Assembly (NCBI GenBank): GCA_036489885.1
Contig: DASXEW010000003.1
Span: 434,001 to 498,000, forward strand
DNA: 64,000 bases
Direction of reading: 5' to 3'
From: Candidatus Baltobacteraceae bacterium
GTDB lineage: Bacteria > Vulcanimicrobiota > Vulcanimicrobiia > Vulcanimicrobiales > Vulcanimicrobiaceae
Shown: positions 52,409 through 61,116 of the stretch, in pieces
How positions within the stretch are numbered: the first letter of the stretch is position 1
How the letters are laid out: each line of letters opens with the position of its first letter
The notes under the pieces: generated by a model
The model's input: only the letters and a program-made list of their open reading frames with translations
What the model was told of the DNA's origin: nothing
Database searches by the model: none
Made by a program: the position numbers and the translations under genes

Positions 52409-53892
52409 GCCGCGTTCGCTCCGGTAACGGGGGTCGAGCTCGTCGAAGGCGTATGGCCGCCGCGCGACGCGCTCGTGATGATTTGTGCCTCGCGTGAGCC
52501 GTCGCCCGCATATTCTTCCCGTTGCACAAACGCGAGCGTCAGAATCGCGACGTCGTCTTCGGCTTCTCGAAATCCGAAGATATGATCGCGAATCGCTCCG
52601 GCCGGCTCCGGATTGCCATTTTCGACCGCGAGACGGATCGCTTCCAGCAGCACTTTCTCTCCCTCGATCGGGTCACGCGCGAACTCGACGGCCCCGTCCG
52701 TATAGAGCACCAACGTCGCGCCGGGCACAGTTTGAATGCTTTGCGTGCGATATTCACGTGAGGGAAGAACACCGAGCGGAACCCCGCCCACAGGAAGAAT
52801 GCGCGGCGCGCGCCCGGGCTCGACGAGAATCGGCGGCGGATGCCCGGCCGTCGCATAGATGAACGAAAACTTGTTCGCGTCGGCGATACCGCACACAGCG
52901 GTCACCATGCGTCCGCGATCGTCGATCAACTCGTCGTTGACGCGGCTAAGCATCTTGGCCGGATCGGCGTGGAGCAGCGCCGCGGAAACGATTGCCTGCC
53001 GCGCACGATTCATCGAGACCGCAGCCTCGAGTCCGTGTCCCGCGACGTCGCCGATCGCAAACATGACGCGACCGTCCTGAAGCTCGACACCTTCGTACCA
53101 ATCACCACCAACTTTGCGTTCTTCGCGTGCCGGGATGTACGTCGCGCTGAACGCAACGCCGAGCAGCGTCGGCAACGGCTTCTGTAGAAATGCGTCTTGC
53201 AGCGCATCCGAAACGCGCCGTTCTGCGGCATATGCGGCACGCAACGTCGCGGCTTCGGCCTCACGTTCTGCGAGCTGCCGTATCGAACGCGTCTGCACGA
53301 TTCCAACAACGATGCCCGTGAGCCCGAGAATGACGAGCGTGCCCACCGTCACGAGCGCGTTCTGCTCGATCGCGGTACGCGTCGCAACGTCCGTCTTGCT
53401 CTCGAGTGTGGCCAAAGCGTCTTCAATCGAGGTGATGTCGAGGCGATAGCGATCGATGAGCTTTTTTCCGTAGCGCTGGATGGCGTCGGTACCTAGCGGA
53501 CCGCCCAATACCGGCGCCGCGACGAGCTGCAGCCACTGGCTATTGACCTCGCGCGCGTCGTTGAGCGCAGCCGCGCGTCCAACATCGAGTTTTGAGAGAA
53601 GCGCTCCGAGATGGTCGAATGTTTTCGGCAAGACAGGCAACGCGGCTTGATATGGCTCTAGAAGCACGCGCGATCCCGTTGCGGCCCAACCGCGAATTCC
53701 GGTCTCCTCGTCGAGCTGGAGCGCGAGCGCATCTTCAGCGAGCTGCCGCGCGCTGCGAACTTGCGCTTCGGTCGCAAAGCTTCGTGAGATAAGGCTGTTC
53801 ACGGAAGCGCTCGCTTCCGCTAAGATCGCCATAGCGACGACCAGCAAGATAGCAAAGGCGACGATGGGCCCGTTGGCCCGCAAACGTTCCAT
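52405..53892 (-). CDS. CHASE3-containing PP2C/SpoIIE serine phosphatase (RsbU-like)
   Basis: 495-aa membrane sensor phosphatase. TM1 (IVAFAILLVVAMAILAEAS) and TM2 (~185-205, VTVGTLVILGLTGIVVGIV) enclose a CHASE3-type helical periplasmic domain with the hallmark DEETGIRGWAATG. The cytoplasmic SpoIIE domain (~255-460) has KVGGDWYEGVEL, AIGDVAGHGLEAAVSM, ATAGHPPPIL and the metal motif EDDVAILTL. It would sense an extracytoplasmic signal and dephosphorylate the RsbV-like protein. The C-terminal Ser/Thr-rich tail is probably disordered. Confidence 0.93.
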   Translation of the reverse strand: MERLRANGPIVAFAILLVVAMAILAEASASVNSLISRSFATEAQVRSARQLAEDALALQLDEETGIRGWAATGSRVLLEPYQAALPVLPKTFDHLGALLSKLDVGRAAALNDAREVNSQWLQLVAAPVLGGPLGTDAIQRYGKKLIDRYRLDITSIEDALATLESKTDVATRTAIEQNALVTVGTLVILGLTGIVVGIVQTRSIRQLAEREAEAATLRAAYAAERRVSDALQDAFLQKPLPTLLGVAFSATYIPAREERKVGGDWYEGVELQDGRVMFAIGDVAGHGLEAAVSMNRARQAIVSAALLHADPAKMLSRVNDELIDDRGRMVTAVCGIADANKFSFIYATAGHPPPILVEPGRAPRILPVGGVPLGVLPSREYRTQSIQTVPGATLVLYTDGAVEFARDPIEGEKVLLEAIRLAVENGNPEPAGAIRDHIFGFREAEDDVAILTLAFVQREEYAGDGSREAQIITSASRGGHTPSTSSTPVTGANAA

Positions 53893-53972
53893 GCGTCGGC
53901 TTATTTTGTTGACTTCCTAGGTTGATGCCTGCGATGCTTGGGTAGGTAAGCGTTCGAGCGAGGTGCGCGGAG

Positions 53973-55538
53973 CTGGAACAAAACGATCTTTGGATTCTGG
54001 TCGGACTGCTCGGCGCAGCGATACCGCTGATCGCGCTAGCGCGCCGCGCAAACATCCCTTATCCGATCGTGCTCGTGCTCGGCGGCCTCGTCCTCGGGTT
54101 CATTCCCGGCCTGCCGCAGCTCGAGCTGGATCCGAATCTCGTGCTCGTGATCTTTTTACCGCCGCTTCTGTACTGGGAAGCGGTCACCGCGCCGACCGAC
54201 GTGATGCGCCAGAATTGGTCGCAGATTTGGGTTCTCGCATTCGGTCTCGTCATCGTGACCGCGATCGTCGTCGCGGCGATCGCGCATGCTACGATCTCGC
54301 ACCTGACGTGGGCGATGGCGTTCGTGCTCGGCGCAATCGTCGCGCCGACCGACGAGCTTGCTGCCGCGCCCGTTCTCGAGCGGATGCGAATGCCGCGACA
54401 CCTGATCGCGATCGTCGTCGGTGAAAGCCTCCTCAACGACGCGTCCGCGCTGATCTTGTACAAATTTTCGATCATTGCCGTCGTGACAGGCAGCTTCATC
54501 TTCAGCGGCGCGTTGTTTCACTTCGTCGTTGCGGCTGTTGGTGGAATTGCAGTCGGACTGCTGGTGGGCCGGCTCGCGGTCGAGGGCTGGCAACGCATCA
54601 AGGATACGCAGCTACAAGGGATCATCTCGTTCGAGCTTTCGTATCTTGCGTACTTGCTCTCGGAGCACTTCTCGCTATCCGGCGTGCTCGCGGTCGTGTA
54701 CGGTGGTACGTACATCAATCGTTTCACGCCGCGTGTGGTGACGCCGGCGTCCCGATTGCAAGTCGTCGGCTACTGGGAAACGGTCGTCTTTCTCATCAAC
54801 GCCGTGCTGTTTTTGATAGTCGGCATGCAGCTGCACGAAGTTGTGCACAACGTCTCGCTCGAATATTCGTGGCAAAGTATCGCGTGGTACGCACTGGTCG
54901 TCAACGTCGCCGTTGTCGGCGTCCGGTTTGCGTGGATTCTCGGCGTCGAATACATGCCGTTCATCGGTGCATCCTCGGAGCATTCGAAGGGCGATTGGCG
55001 TCACGCCGTCATCGCAAGCTGGTCGGGATTGCGCGGCGCCGTATCGCTCGCAGCAGCGCTTGCAATTCCCGTTTCACTTCAGGGCGGCGGACCGCTGCCG
55101 CATCGTCATCTCGTTATCTTTCTCACGTTCAGCGTGATCTTCGTAACGCTGGTCTTCGGCGGATTGACCTTGCCGTGGATCGTGAAGTTACTCTCCGTTC
55201 CCGAAGACGAGAGCGAAGAGGAAGACGAGTTGCGCGACGGATTGCTCGGCATGACGAAAGCGGCGCTCGAAGAGCTGGATGCAATCGACGCCGAGGGCGG
55301 TCTCGATGCGCCGGCCGTCGCAAGGCTTCGCAAGCAGTACGAACACCGGCGCGACCACGCCGAAGGCCCGCCGCCCGAAGAGGACGCCATCCTTGATGCG
55401 GAGCGCCGCTTGCTCGCCGCCGAGCGGCGCGCATTGCTCGAGATGCGCGAGCAAGGCAGCATCGACAACACCGTTTTACGCCGGCTCCAGCGCGTGCTCG
55501 ATATCTCCGACGAGCGTCTCGACCGCGGGATTCATTAA
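53973..55538 (+). CDS. CPA1-family Na+/H+ antiporter, probable CTG start
   Basis: 521 aa if started at CTG 53973 (GAGCGAGG 9 nt upstream); the first conventional start (GTG 54069) removes the conserved first helix LWILVGLLGAAIPLIALARR. NhaP/NHE-type transporter with FLPPLLYWEAV, GAIVAPTDELAA (the ion-binding Asp), VVGESLLNDASALILYK and SWSGLRGAVSLAAALAIP. The C-terminal ~130 residues form an acidic, charged helical tail (EDESEEEDELRDGLLG...), as in NhaP2/YjcE-like proteins with regulatory tails. Divergent from the SpoIIE operon. Confidence 0.92.
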   Translation: MEQNDLWILVGLLGAAIPLIALARRANIPYPIVLVLGGLVLGFIPGLPQLELDPNLVLVIFLPPLLYWEAVTAPTDVMRQNWSQIWVLAFGLVIVTAIVVAAIAHATISHLTWAMAFVLGAIVAPTDELAAAPVLERMRMPRHLIAIVVGESLLNDASALILYKFSIIAVVTGSFIFSGALFHFVVAAVGGIAVGLLVGRLAVEGWQRIKDTQLQGIISFELSYLAYLLSEHFSLSGVLAVVYGGTYINRFTPRVVTPASRLQVVGYWETVVFLINAVLFLIVGMQLHEVVHNVSLEYSWQSIAWYALVVNVAVVGVRFAWILGVEYMPFIGASSEHSKGDWRHAVIASWSGLRGAVSLAAALAIPVSLQGGGPLPHRHLVIFLTFSVIFVTLVFGGLTLPWIVKLLSVPEDESEEEDELRDGLLGMTKAALEELDAIDAEGGLDAPAVARLRKQYEHRRDHAEGPPPEEDAILDAERRLLAAERRALLEMREQGSIDNTVLRRLQRVLDISDERLDRGIH

Positions 55539-55607
55539 ATGGGCGAACAAACGTTCGATGCGAATGGCGGTAGGCCGCCGGGCATCGAGAGCTAAGACAA
55601 GAGGCCG

Positions 55608-55796
55608 ATGGATCATCCTGAAAACGAGCCGAAGCAGGACGAAGTCGAACATCTTCAGCGCTCCGAAGAAGAAGTTGCGCTGGAAGATCTCGATATTCCG
55701 GACGACCTCAAATCCGAATTGCTTCGCGAGCTGGATGGATTTAAGGAAGGGGACGACGCACGCCGGCGCGGCGAGCGCCCTCCCGGGAGAGCTTAA
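55608..55796 (+). CDS. Small acidic protein of unknown function
   Basis: 62-aa ORF with AGAGG just upstream of ATG 55608. The sequence is rich in Glu/Asp (EEEVALEDLDIPDDLKSELL) with a single predicted amphipathic helix and a basic C-terminal tail. It fills the 320-bp space between the antiporter and the transglycosylase. No family recognised; expression is uncertain, but its composition differs from shadow ORFs. Confidence 0.45.
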   Translation: MDHPENEPKQDEVEHLQRSEEEVALEDLDIPDDLKSELLRELDGFKEGDDARRRGERPPGRA

Positions 55797-55857
55797 GCCT
55801 CTACTCATCGTGCGCAGCAGGCCGCTACGCCGCGCAGAGTCGAAGGCGGGTCCGGTC

Positions 55858-56352
55858 GTGTGCAATCACTTTCGGACAGCTTTTGCGCGGCTGGGCCCGA
55901 TCACGATCGCCGTTCTTTTATCTGCCTGCTCCGGCTCGGGGAGTTTGCCGTTCTCATCGTACTCGATGAACCCGCAGACGCTCGCGCATCTCGAGAAGAC
56001 GTATGCGCAATCGAACCGCGTCCCGGTCGCATTGGTTCGCGCCGTCGTCGACGCCGAGTCGAAGGGGAATCCTTACGCGATCAGCCGCGCCGGCGCGCAA
56101 GGGCTCATGCAGTTGATGCCCGCAACGCAAGCGCGTTACGGTGTCTGCGATCCCTACGACCCTGCCGCCAACATGGACGGCGGGACGCGTTATCTCCACG
56201 ATCTTTTGGCGAAATATCACAACGACGTCCAACTCGCGCTGGCGGCATATAACGCAGGTCCCGGCGCGGTTGCGTACTATCACGGAATTCCGCCGTTCGC
56301 CGAGACGCGGTCGTACGTCGCGCGCGTGAGCGCGGCGCTCCGAAGCCTCTAA
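55858..56352 (+). CDS. Lytic transglycosylase (SLT domain) lipoprotein
   Basis: 164 aa from GTG 55858 (AGGCGGG 7 nt upstream). Lipoprotein signal with lipobox LLSAC at ~20-24. SLT catalytic domain (~50-160): catalytic Glu in RAVVDAESKGNPYAIS, then GAQGLMQLMPATQARYG, DPAANMDGGTRYLHDLL and ALAAYNAGPGAVAYY. It cleaves peptidoglycan glycan strands from the outer- or inner-membrane-anchored position. Short for the family, close to MltE/EmtA size. It precedes the LptF/G gene by 15 bp. Confidence 0.92.
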   Translation: MCNHFRTAFARLGPITIAVLLSACSGSGSLPFSSYSMNPQTLAHLEKTYAQSNRVPVALVRAVVDAESKGNPYAISRAGAQGLMQLMPATQARYGVCDPYDPAANMDGGTRYLHDLLAKYHNDVQLALAAYNAGPGAVAYYHGIPPFAETRSYVARVSAALRSL

Positions 56353-56367
56353 GGGCCTCCGCTTTCT

Positions 56368-57528
56368 ATGGCTTCATTCCCGGGCGTCGTGAGCGCCGTG
56401 CTCACCGCATCGCCACGACGGAAATTGACGCTGCCGATTCTCGACGGATACATCTTCCGCGAGATGGCGCCGCCGTTTGCGATCGGCCTCTGCGCCTATC
56501 TGCTCTTTCAGTTCTTGAACATTTTCTTCTTAGCGGCAGACTACGTCATCAACCAGCACGCGTCGGTACTCTTGGTCTTGCGGTTTTTGATTCTGCGCGT
56601 TCCGCAAGCTGCGCCGCTGGCGTTCATTTTCGGATGTCTGTTTGGAACGATGCTCGCATTCGGCCGCTTAGTCGCGGACAACGAGATCACGGCCCTGCGC
56701 ACTTCGGGCATCTCGTTTTGGCGCATCGCTCGCGTCCCACTGCTGTTCGGGTTGGGCGCATTTTTGCTGTCGTGGTTCATCAACGAAGAGCTCGCACCGA
56801 AAGCCACGACGCTCTCGACGCGAACGTTCTATCAGATCATCTACCACACCTCAGCATTGCCGATCGAGCCGCAAATCTTCCGCAAAGATCCGACGACGGG
56901 ACGCGTCTTCTTCGTCAACACCGTAGATTCGATCACGCACGAGATGTCCGATGTGATGATCTTCGATCGCGGAACCAGCTCGCCGTTCGACTCGGTCATG
57001 ACTGCAAAGCAAGCCTACATCAAAGACGGCAAGCTGCACTTGCAACATCCGACGATCATCCGCTTCAAGCCGAGCGGCTTCGTGGACGTGGAGAATCGCA
57101 GCGAAGAGGTCATCGTCGGTTTGCCGCTCGACGTCAACGCCGATGAATTCTTCAATCAATCCGGCGGCGATCCGACCGCGCTTGATTCGAAAACGCTCTC
57201 GGCACAAATCAGAGCTCTCCAAGTAACCGGCACGGGCGGACAGGCGATCGACAATTTGAAGTTAATCCTGGCATCGCGCCGCGCGTTGCCCTTCGGTTGT
57301 TTCATTGCGATTCTCGTCTCACTGCCGTTGGCCGTCGTTTTCGGCCGGCGCGGGCGCGAGCTCGGCATGGCGCTCTCGTTAACCGTGATGTTCGTGTACT
57401 ATCTCGCAGCCTCCGCGATGGCGGCGCTCGGAAGGAACGGCGTCGTCGACGCAACGCTCGCATCGTGGACGCCGAACATCATCGTCGGAGTGGCAGGCGC
57501 CGTGCTTTTGCGCAAAGTCGAACGATAA
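56368..57528 (+). CDS. LptF/LptG-family LPS export permease
   Basis: 386-aa YjgP/YjgQ family protein: TM1 starts after LDGYIFREMAPPFAIGL, TM2-TM3 follow with VPQAAPLAFIFGCLFGTML and ADNEITALRTSGIS. A periplasmic beta-jellyroll region spans ~140-275, and three more helices end the protein. It normally works with LptB ATPase as an LptF-LptG heterodimer to extract LPS. Only one such gene is in the window and LptB is absent. It is 11 bp upstream of LptD. Confidence 0.9.
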   Translation: MASFPGVVSAVLTASPRRKLTLPILDGYIFREMAPPFAIGLCAYLLFQFLNIFFLAADYVINQHASVLLVLRFLILRVPQAAPLAFIFGCLFGTMLAFGRLVADNEITALRTSGISFWRIARVPLLFGLGAFLLSWFINEELAPKATTLSTRTFYQIIYHTSALPIEPQIFRKDPTTGRVFFVNTVDSITHEMSDVMIFDRGTSSPFDSVMTAKQAYIKDGKLHLQHPTIIRFKPSGFVDVENRSEEVIVGLPLDVNADEFFNQSGGDPTALDSKTLSAQIRALQVTGTGGQAIDNLKLILASRRALPFGCFIAILVSLPLAVVFGRRGRELGMALSLTVMFVYYLAASAMAALGRNGVVDATLASWTPNIIVGVAGAVLLRKVER

Positions 57529-57539
57529 AGCGGTACCAG

Positions 57540-60089
57540 ATGCGCGGGTGGATAGCTTGTTGCTTGGCAATCGCGGTGTTCGCGATTTATGCGCTCCCAG
57601 CTAACGGCGAAAACGCATATCAGACGCCTGAAGCCTTACAGGCGCTTGCGATTCTCGATCATTCGTGTTCGCCCGACTCCAACGTCAAAGACCGTCTACC
57701 GGACATCAAGTCGCTGCTGAAGCGCGCCGGACGCCGCAGTACATATTTCCAAGTCGCGCAAGCCGAAGAAAGCGCGTCGCCCGCGCCGGTACCGACGGGA
57801 CCGGGCAACGGAACTCCGATTCCGGGCGCCTCACCAACGCCGTTCGCTCAACAGCCGCCGATCGGTCCGGGCGTCATTCCGCCGCCGACGACGCCGCCGT
57901 CCACGTCGGCGCCTGCGCCGCCAGCCGTTCCGTCGCCATCTCCGTCGTCGACCGGAACGCTCGGACCGCTGCCGATCGTGCGTCCGACGGGCGGCGTGCC
58001 GACCGTGGCGCCGAGAAGCACATCACCAACGCCGTTTCCAACGGGTTCGCCGTTGCCCGGACCCTCGCCGACGATCGCGCCGTTACAGCCGGGACAGATT
58101 CTTTTGTTGTCCGACCGCTACGCGGGCTCAACGGACGAGAGCAAGCCGCAAGATTTCGACGGCAACGTCAACCTGTTCTACGATCAGGGCGTCATCGTCG
58201 CCGAGCACGCGCACTACGACGGCTCGCGATATCTCGATTTCACCGGACATCCGTACCTGCGCAATTATTCGGGCGACACGGTGTTCGTCGCGGATACCAT
58301 TCGCTTCGACAAGTTTACGCAGCAGGCAACGTTGGTCCATGGCAGCGGCGACACGACCGAAGGTGTTGAGAAAGGCAAACTGCATTTCTCGGCGGCCGAG
58401 ATGGTTACGCTACGCAACGGACACACGGTCGGCAAGAATGCGAGTTGGACGACGTGCGACAATCCGCACGCCGGCTATCACATGGAATCCAAGACGTTCG
58501 AAATGCGCCCTAACGACAAGATCATCGCGCGCAAAGTCACCGTCTTTCTCGGCCCGCTTGCGATCTTCTACCTTCCCGTACTCGTCATCAGTCTCGTGCA
58601 CGACAAGGGTCCGCCGCGGACTTCATTCCTGCCGCTCTTCGGATACGATCAAGCCGAAGGCTTTTGGGTCAAGACACGATTCGGCTTTGGAAACAGCCAG
58701 CAATTCTACGGATATTACCGGCTCGAGTATTATTCGAAGCTGGGCATAGGTTTCGGTGCGAACTTCGTTATCGGTACGCGCAATCACCGGCGGCAGACGA
58801 CGATTGACTTTTATCGTTCGCCGCCCAAGCCCAGCGGCGGCGCCAACAACTTCAACCTGAACGATCAAGAGAATCTGAGCTCAAAGCTCAAGGCTCAATT
58901 TCAGGTTCAGTACATCAGCAATTACGGTCCGCTCGTCACCGGTCAACCTCCATCGACGACGATCGGCGGCAGCATCGCATACACCGGCGCGCGCACGAGC
59001 GACGACTTTACGTTTCAGCGCTACCAACAAGGCTCCGAACAAGGCTCCGACAATCTCGGCTACACCGAGACGATCAATTTCCGCCAGAACCTCACCGAAG
59101 CGCTCAACATCGGCTGGACGCGTAACTTCAACTCGCTGGCCGGACAGTCGAGCAACGTCGACTCGACCACGATACAATCGTTGTTGAACTATACGACGCC
59201 TTGGGCGCTTTACAGCATGAACTTCAACAAGACGTTGTCGCTCGAGCCCAGTGGAAAAGACATCGAGCCGGAGTTCTCGATTCAGCCGCGTGCGATCTTC
59301 CCGTACGACAAAGCCATACCGATAACGGCGCAGTTCGTAACGGGCGAGTATACCGAACCCCAAACGCCGTTCTCAACGGCGGCGGGAGATCTCTCGCTCA
59401 ACTTCGGTCCGGCACTTGCGCACTTCTGGGGCAGCGATTTCTCAGCAACCATGCGCGTGCAGCAATATGCGTTTGCAACCGGCGACATGAAGGCTGAAAT
59501 CGACCAACAAGCTTCATTTACGACTCCGTTCGGCAATCATGTCCTCAACGCGATCACGTACACGGAAACGAATTCGAACGGTCCGGAAAGCGAGCCGTTC
59601 CAAACCTTCGACTTGCTTTCCGGCGGCTCGCACGGTGCGCAAGACGTCATACAGTTCTACAATCAGGACGATTGGGTGTTGCGTCTCGCAAGCGGCACCG
59701 GTTTCAACCGTCAGGCACAACCGATTTCATATTCGCTGACCGTACGGCCGTCGTTGCGCTCGTTTTTCACGATGAACGGTTCGTGGGCTCCGGGTCCCGG
59801 TCAGGGCTTCGAAACCACGCAATATCAGATCATCACGCCGTTCGGCTACAAAACCGATCTACAATTCGCAGCCACACAGAATTGGAAAGCCCGGGGACAG
59901 ATTACCGACAAAGTCGTGTATCTACGGCGTATCATCGGCGACTGTTATGACGTGCGCGTATCCTACAACCAGGACCTCAAGCTCGTCTCCGTCGGGTTCG
60001 ACTTGCTCGCATTCCCGTCGTACGGCGTCAATTTCGGTTTAGGTCAAGTCGGATCGATCGTTCCGGGCAACCTCACCGGCTCGTTCTAG
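57540..60089 (+). CDS. lptD: LPS-assembly protein LptD-like outer membrane protein with proline-rich linker
   Basis: 849 aa from ATG 57540. Signal peptide MRGWIACCLAIAVFAIYAL. Residues ~75-185 form a Pro/Ser/Thr-rich linker. The OstA/LptD beta-jellyroll (~190-400) has FDGNVNLFYDQGVIVAEHA and VFLGPLAIFYLPVLVISLV. The rest is a large barrel with LptD-type strands ending near the C-terminus. It would place LPS-like glycolipid in the outer leaflet. The linker is much longer than in E. coli LptD. Follows the LptF/G gene by 11 bp; LptE is not seen. Confidence 0.88.
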   Translation: MRGWIACCLAIAVFAIYALPANGENAYQTPEALQALAILDHSCSPDSNVKDRLPDIKSLLKRAGRRSTYFQVAQAEESASPAPVPTGPGNGTPIPGASPTPFAQQPPIGPGVIPPPTTPPSTSAPAPPAVPSPSPSSTGTLGPLPIVRPTGGVPTVAPRSTSPTPFPTGSPLPGPSPTIAPLQPGQILLLSDRYAGSTDESKPQDFDGNVNLFYDQGVIVAEHAHYDGSRYLDFTGHPYLRNYSGDTVFVADTIRFDKFTQQATLVHGSGDTTEGVEKGKLHFSAAEMVTLRNGHTVGKNASWTTCDNPHAGYHMESKTFEMRPNDKIIARKVTVFLGPLAIFYLPVLVISLVHDKGPPRTSFLPLFGYDQAEGFWVKTRFGFGNSQQFYGYYRLEYYSKLGIGFGANFVIGTRNHRRQTTIDFYRSPPKPSGGANNFNLNDQENLSSKLKAQFQVQYISNYGPLVTGQPPSTTIGGSIAYTGARTSDDFTFQRYQQGSEQGSDNLGYTETINFRQNLTEALNIGWTRNFNSLAGQSSNVDSTTIQSLLNYTTPWALYSMNFNKTLSLEPSGKDIEPEFSIQPRAIFPYDKAIPITAQFVTGEYTEPQTPFSTAAGDLSLNFGPALAHFWGSDFSATMRVQQYAFATGDMKAEIDQQASFTTPFGNHVLNAITYTETNSNGPESEPFQTFDLLSGGSHGAQDVIQFYNQDDWVLRLASGTGFNRQAQPISYSLTVRPSLRSFFTMNGSWAPGPGQGFETTQYQIITPFGYKTDLQFAATQNWKARGQITDKVVYLRRIIGDCYDVRVSYNQDLKLVSVGFDLLAFPSYGVNFGLGQVGSIVPGNLTGSF

Positions 60090-60096
60090 TCTTCTC

Positions 60097-60261
60097 CTAG
60101 CGATCGTCGCACGGCGGATGACCGCATTCGCAGAAGTCCATCTCTTCGGCTTCATCCGCAGCCTGGCAGTATTCGCTGCAAAATGCCTCGGTGTCGATCA
60201 CCTCGGTAACCATGCAATTACAGGTCGCATTCGCGCACTCAATCGTCTGCTGATTGCTCAT
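60097..60261 (-). CDS. Bacterial metallothionein (SmtA/BmtA-like)
   Basis: 54-aa cysteine-rich protein. Eight cysteines (C9, C14, C16, C28, C32, C44, C46, C51) and H48 follow the SmtA pattern: ECANATCNC, then AFCSEYC and CECGHPPC; the middle FCSEYC corresponds to YYCSEAC and CECGH to KGCGH of the cyanobacterial protein. It would sequester Zn, Cd or Cu ions in four-cluster form. Its ATG overlaps the stop of the lipoprotein gene (ATGA), so it is co-translated. It ends 7 bp from the convergent LptD stop. Confidence 0.85.
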   Translation of the reverse strand: MSNQQTIECANATCNCMVTEVIDTEAFCSEYCQAADEAEEMDFCECGHPPCDDR

Positions 60262-61088
60262 GGGAACGCGTTCTTGATCTCTCCGCCGGCGATAGTTGTA
60301 CTTGCATTACCGGTACCGACCGCGCCGGCTGGTACGGTCAGCTGGTTGACGTAGTCGAATATCGTGTTGGTCGGCAGCGGCAGCGAGAACGTCGTGTCCG
60401 TGCGGCCGTTGAGCCCCAGTGCGTCTAGTGGTACCCCGTTTTGATCGAGGACAAAGAAGTTCACGTACCACGTGTCGCAGACATAGAGAAATTGCACGCT
60501 GCACGAGTTGCTGGGCAGTGGTGAGGGTGACGGCGTCACGCCCGGAGGCAGCGGCGTCGGGCTCGGCGTCGGCGTTACGCCGGAGGGCAGCGCAGTCGGG
60601 GTAGGCGACGGCGAGGGAGTTGCGGCGCCGATCGGTGGCCGGTCGAGGAGCGTACGTGAGAAGAGCAACGTGAATTGGGTGTTCTGTCCGTTGCTGTTCA
60701 ATGTAAGCGTCGCCAAGTTGAGCGGCACGACGATTTGCTGGGTCCCGACGTTGGTCGTGCTACCGGGGGTCAGATAGTATTGCAGCAGGACGGGCGGACT
60801 TTGAACGGTTCCGAATTTTCCCCCGATGAACCAGGCAAACGAATAATTCAAGAAGCCGCCGTTGAATTGCGTATTGGCATACGGCGTACCGCCGTTAGCG
60901 CTCGTGTTGAACACGATCGCGTACGTGTAATCCGTGAAGTCGAAGGGTCCGGAAACGGTGTAGCGGATCAGCATGTTCCCGGACGGAAGACCGGCGATGG
61001 TCCCCGGCGCGGGGAACGTCACCTGGCGCCCGCACGCGGCAAGCATGATCGCGACGAGAGAGAAAGCTAAACCGATCGACCGTAACAT
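60258..61088 (-). CDS. Lipoprotein of unknown function with Pro/Ser/Thr repeats
   Basis: 276 aa from ATG 61088 (GAGGTCAGG directly upstream); the frame continues upstream through the divergent lnt gene. Lipoprotein signal MLRSIGLAFSLVAIMLAAC. The middle (~25-155) is beta-rich (GNMLIRYTVSGPFDFTDYTY), then a Pro/Ser/Thr repeat region (TPSPSPTPTALPSGVT, repeated about three times at ~160-200), then a C-terminal beta segment with one Cys pair. No family recognised. Operon with metallothionein (4-bp overlap). Confidence 0.75.
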   Translation of the reverse strand: MLRSIGLAFSLVAIMLAACGRQVTFPAPGTIAGLPSGNMLIRYTVSGPFDFTDYTYAIVFNTSANGGTPYANTQFNGGFLNYSFAWFIGGKFGTVQSPPVLLQYYLTPGSTTNVGTQQIVVPLNLATLTLNSNGQNTQFTLLFSRTLLDRPPIGAATPSPSPTPTALPSGVTPTPSPTPLPPGVTPSPSPLPSNSCSVQFLYVCDTWYVNFFVLDQNGVPLDALGLNGRTDTTFSLPLPTNTIFDYVNQLTVPAGAVGTGNASTTIAGGEIKNAFP

Positions 61089-61116
61089 CCTGACCTCAAC
61101 GCGCACACTCGCAATA

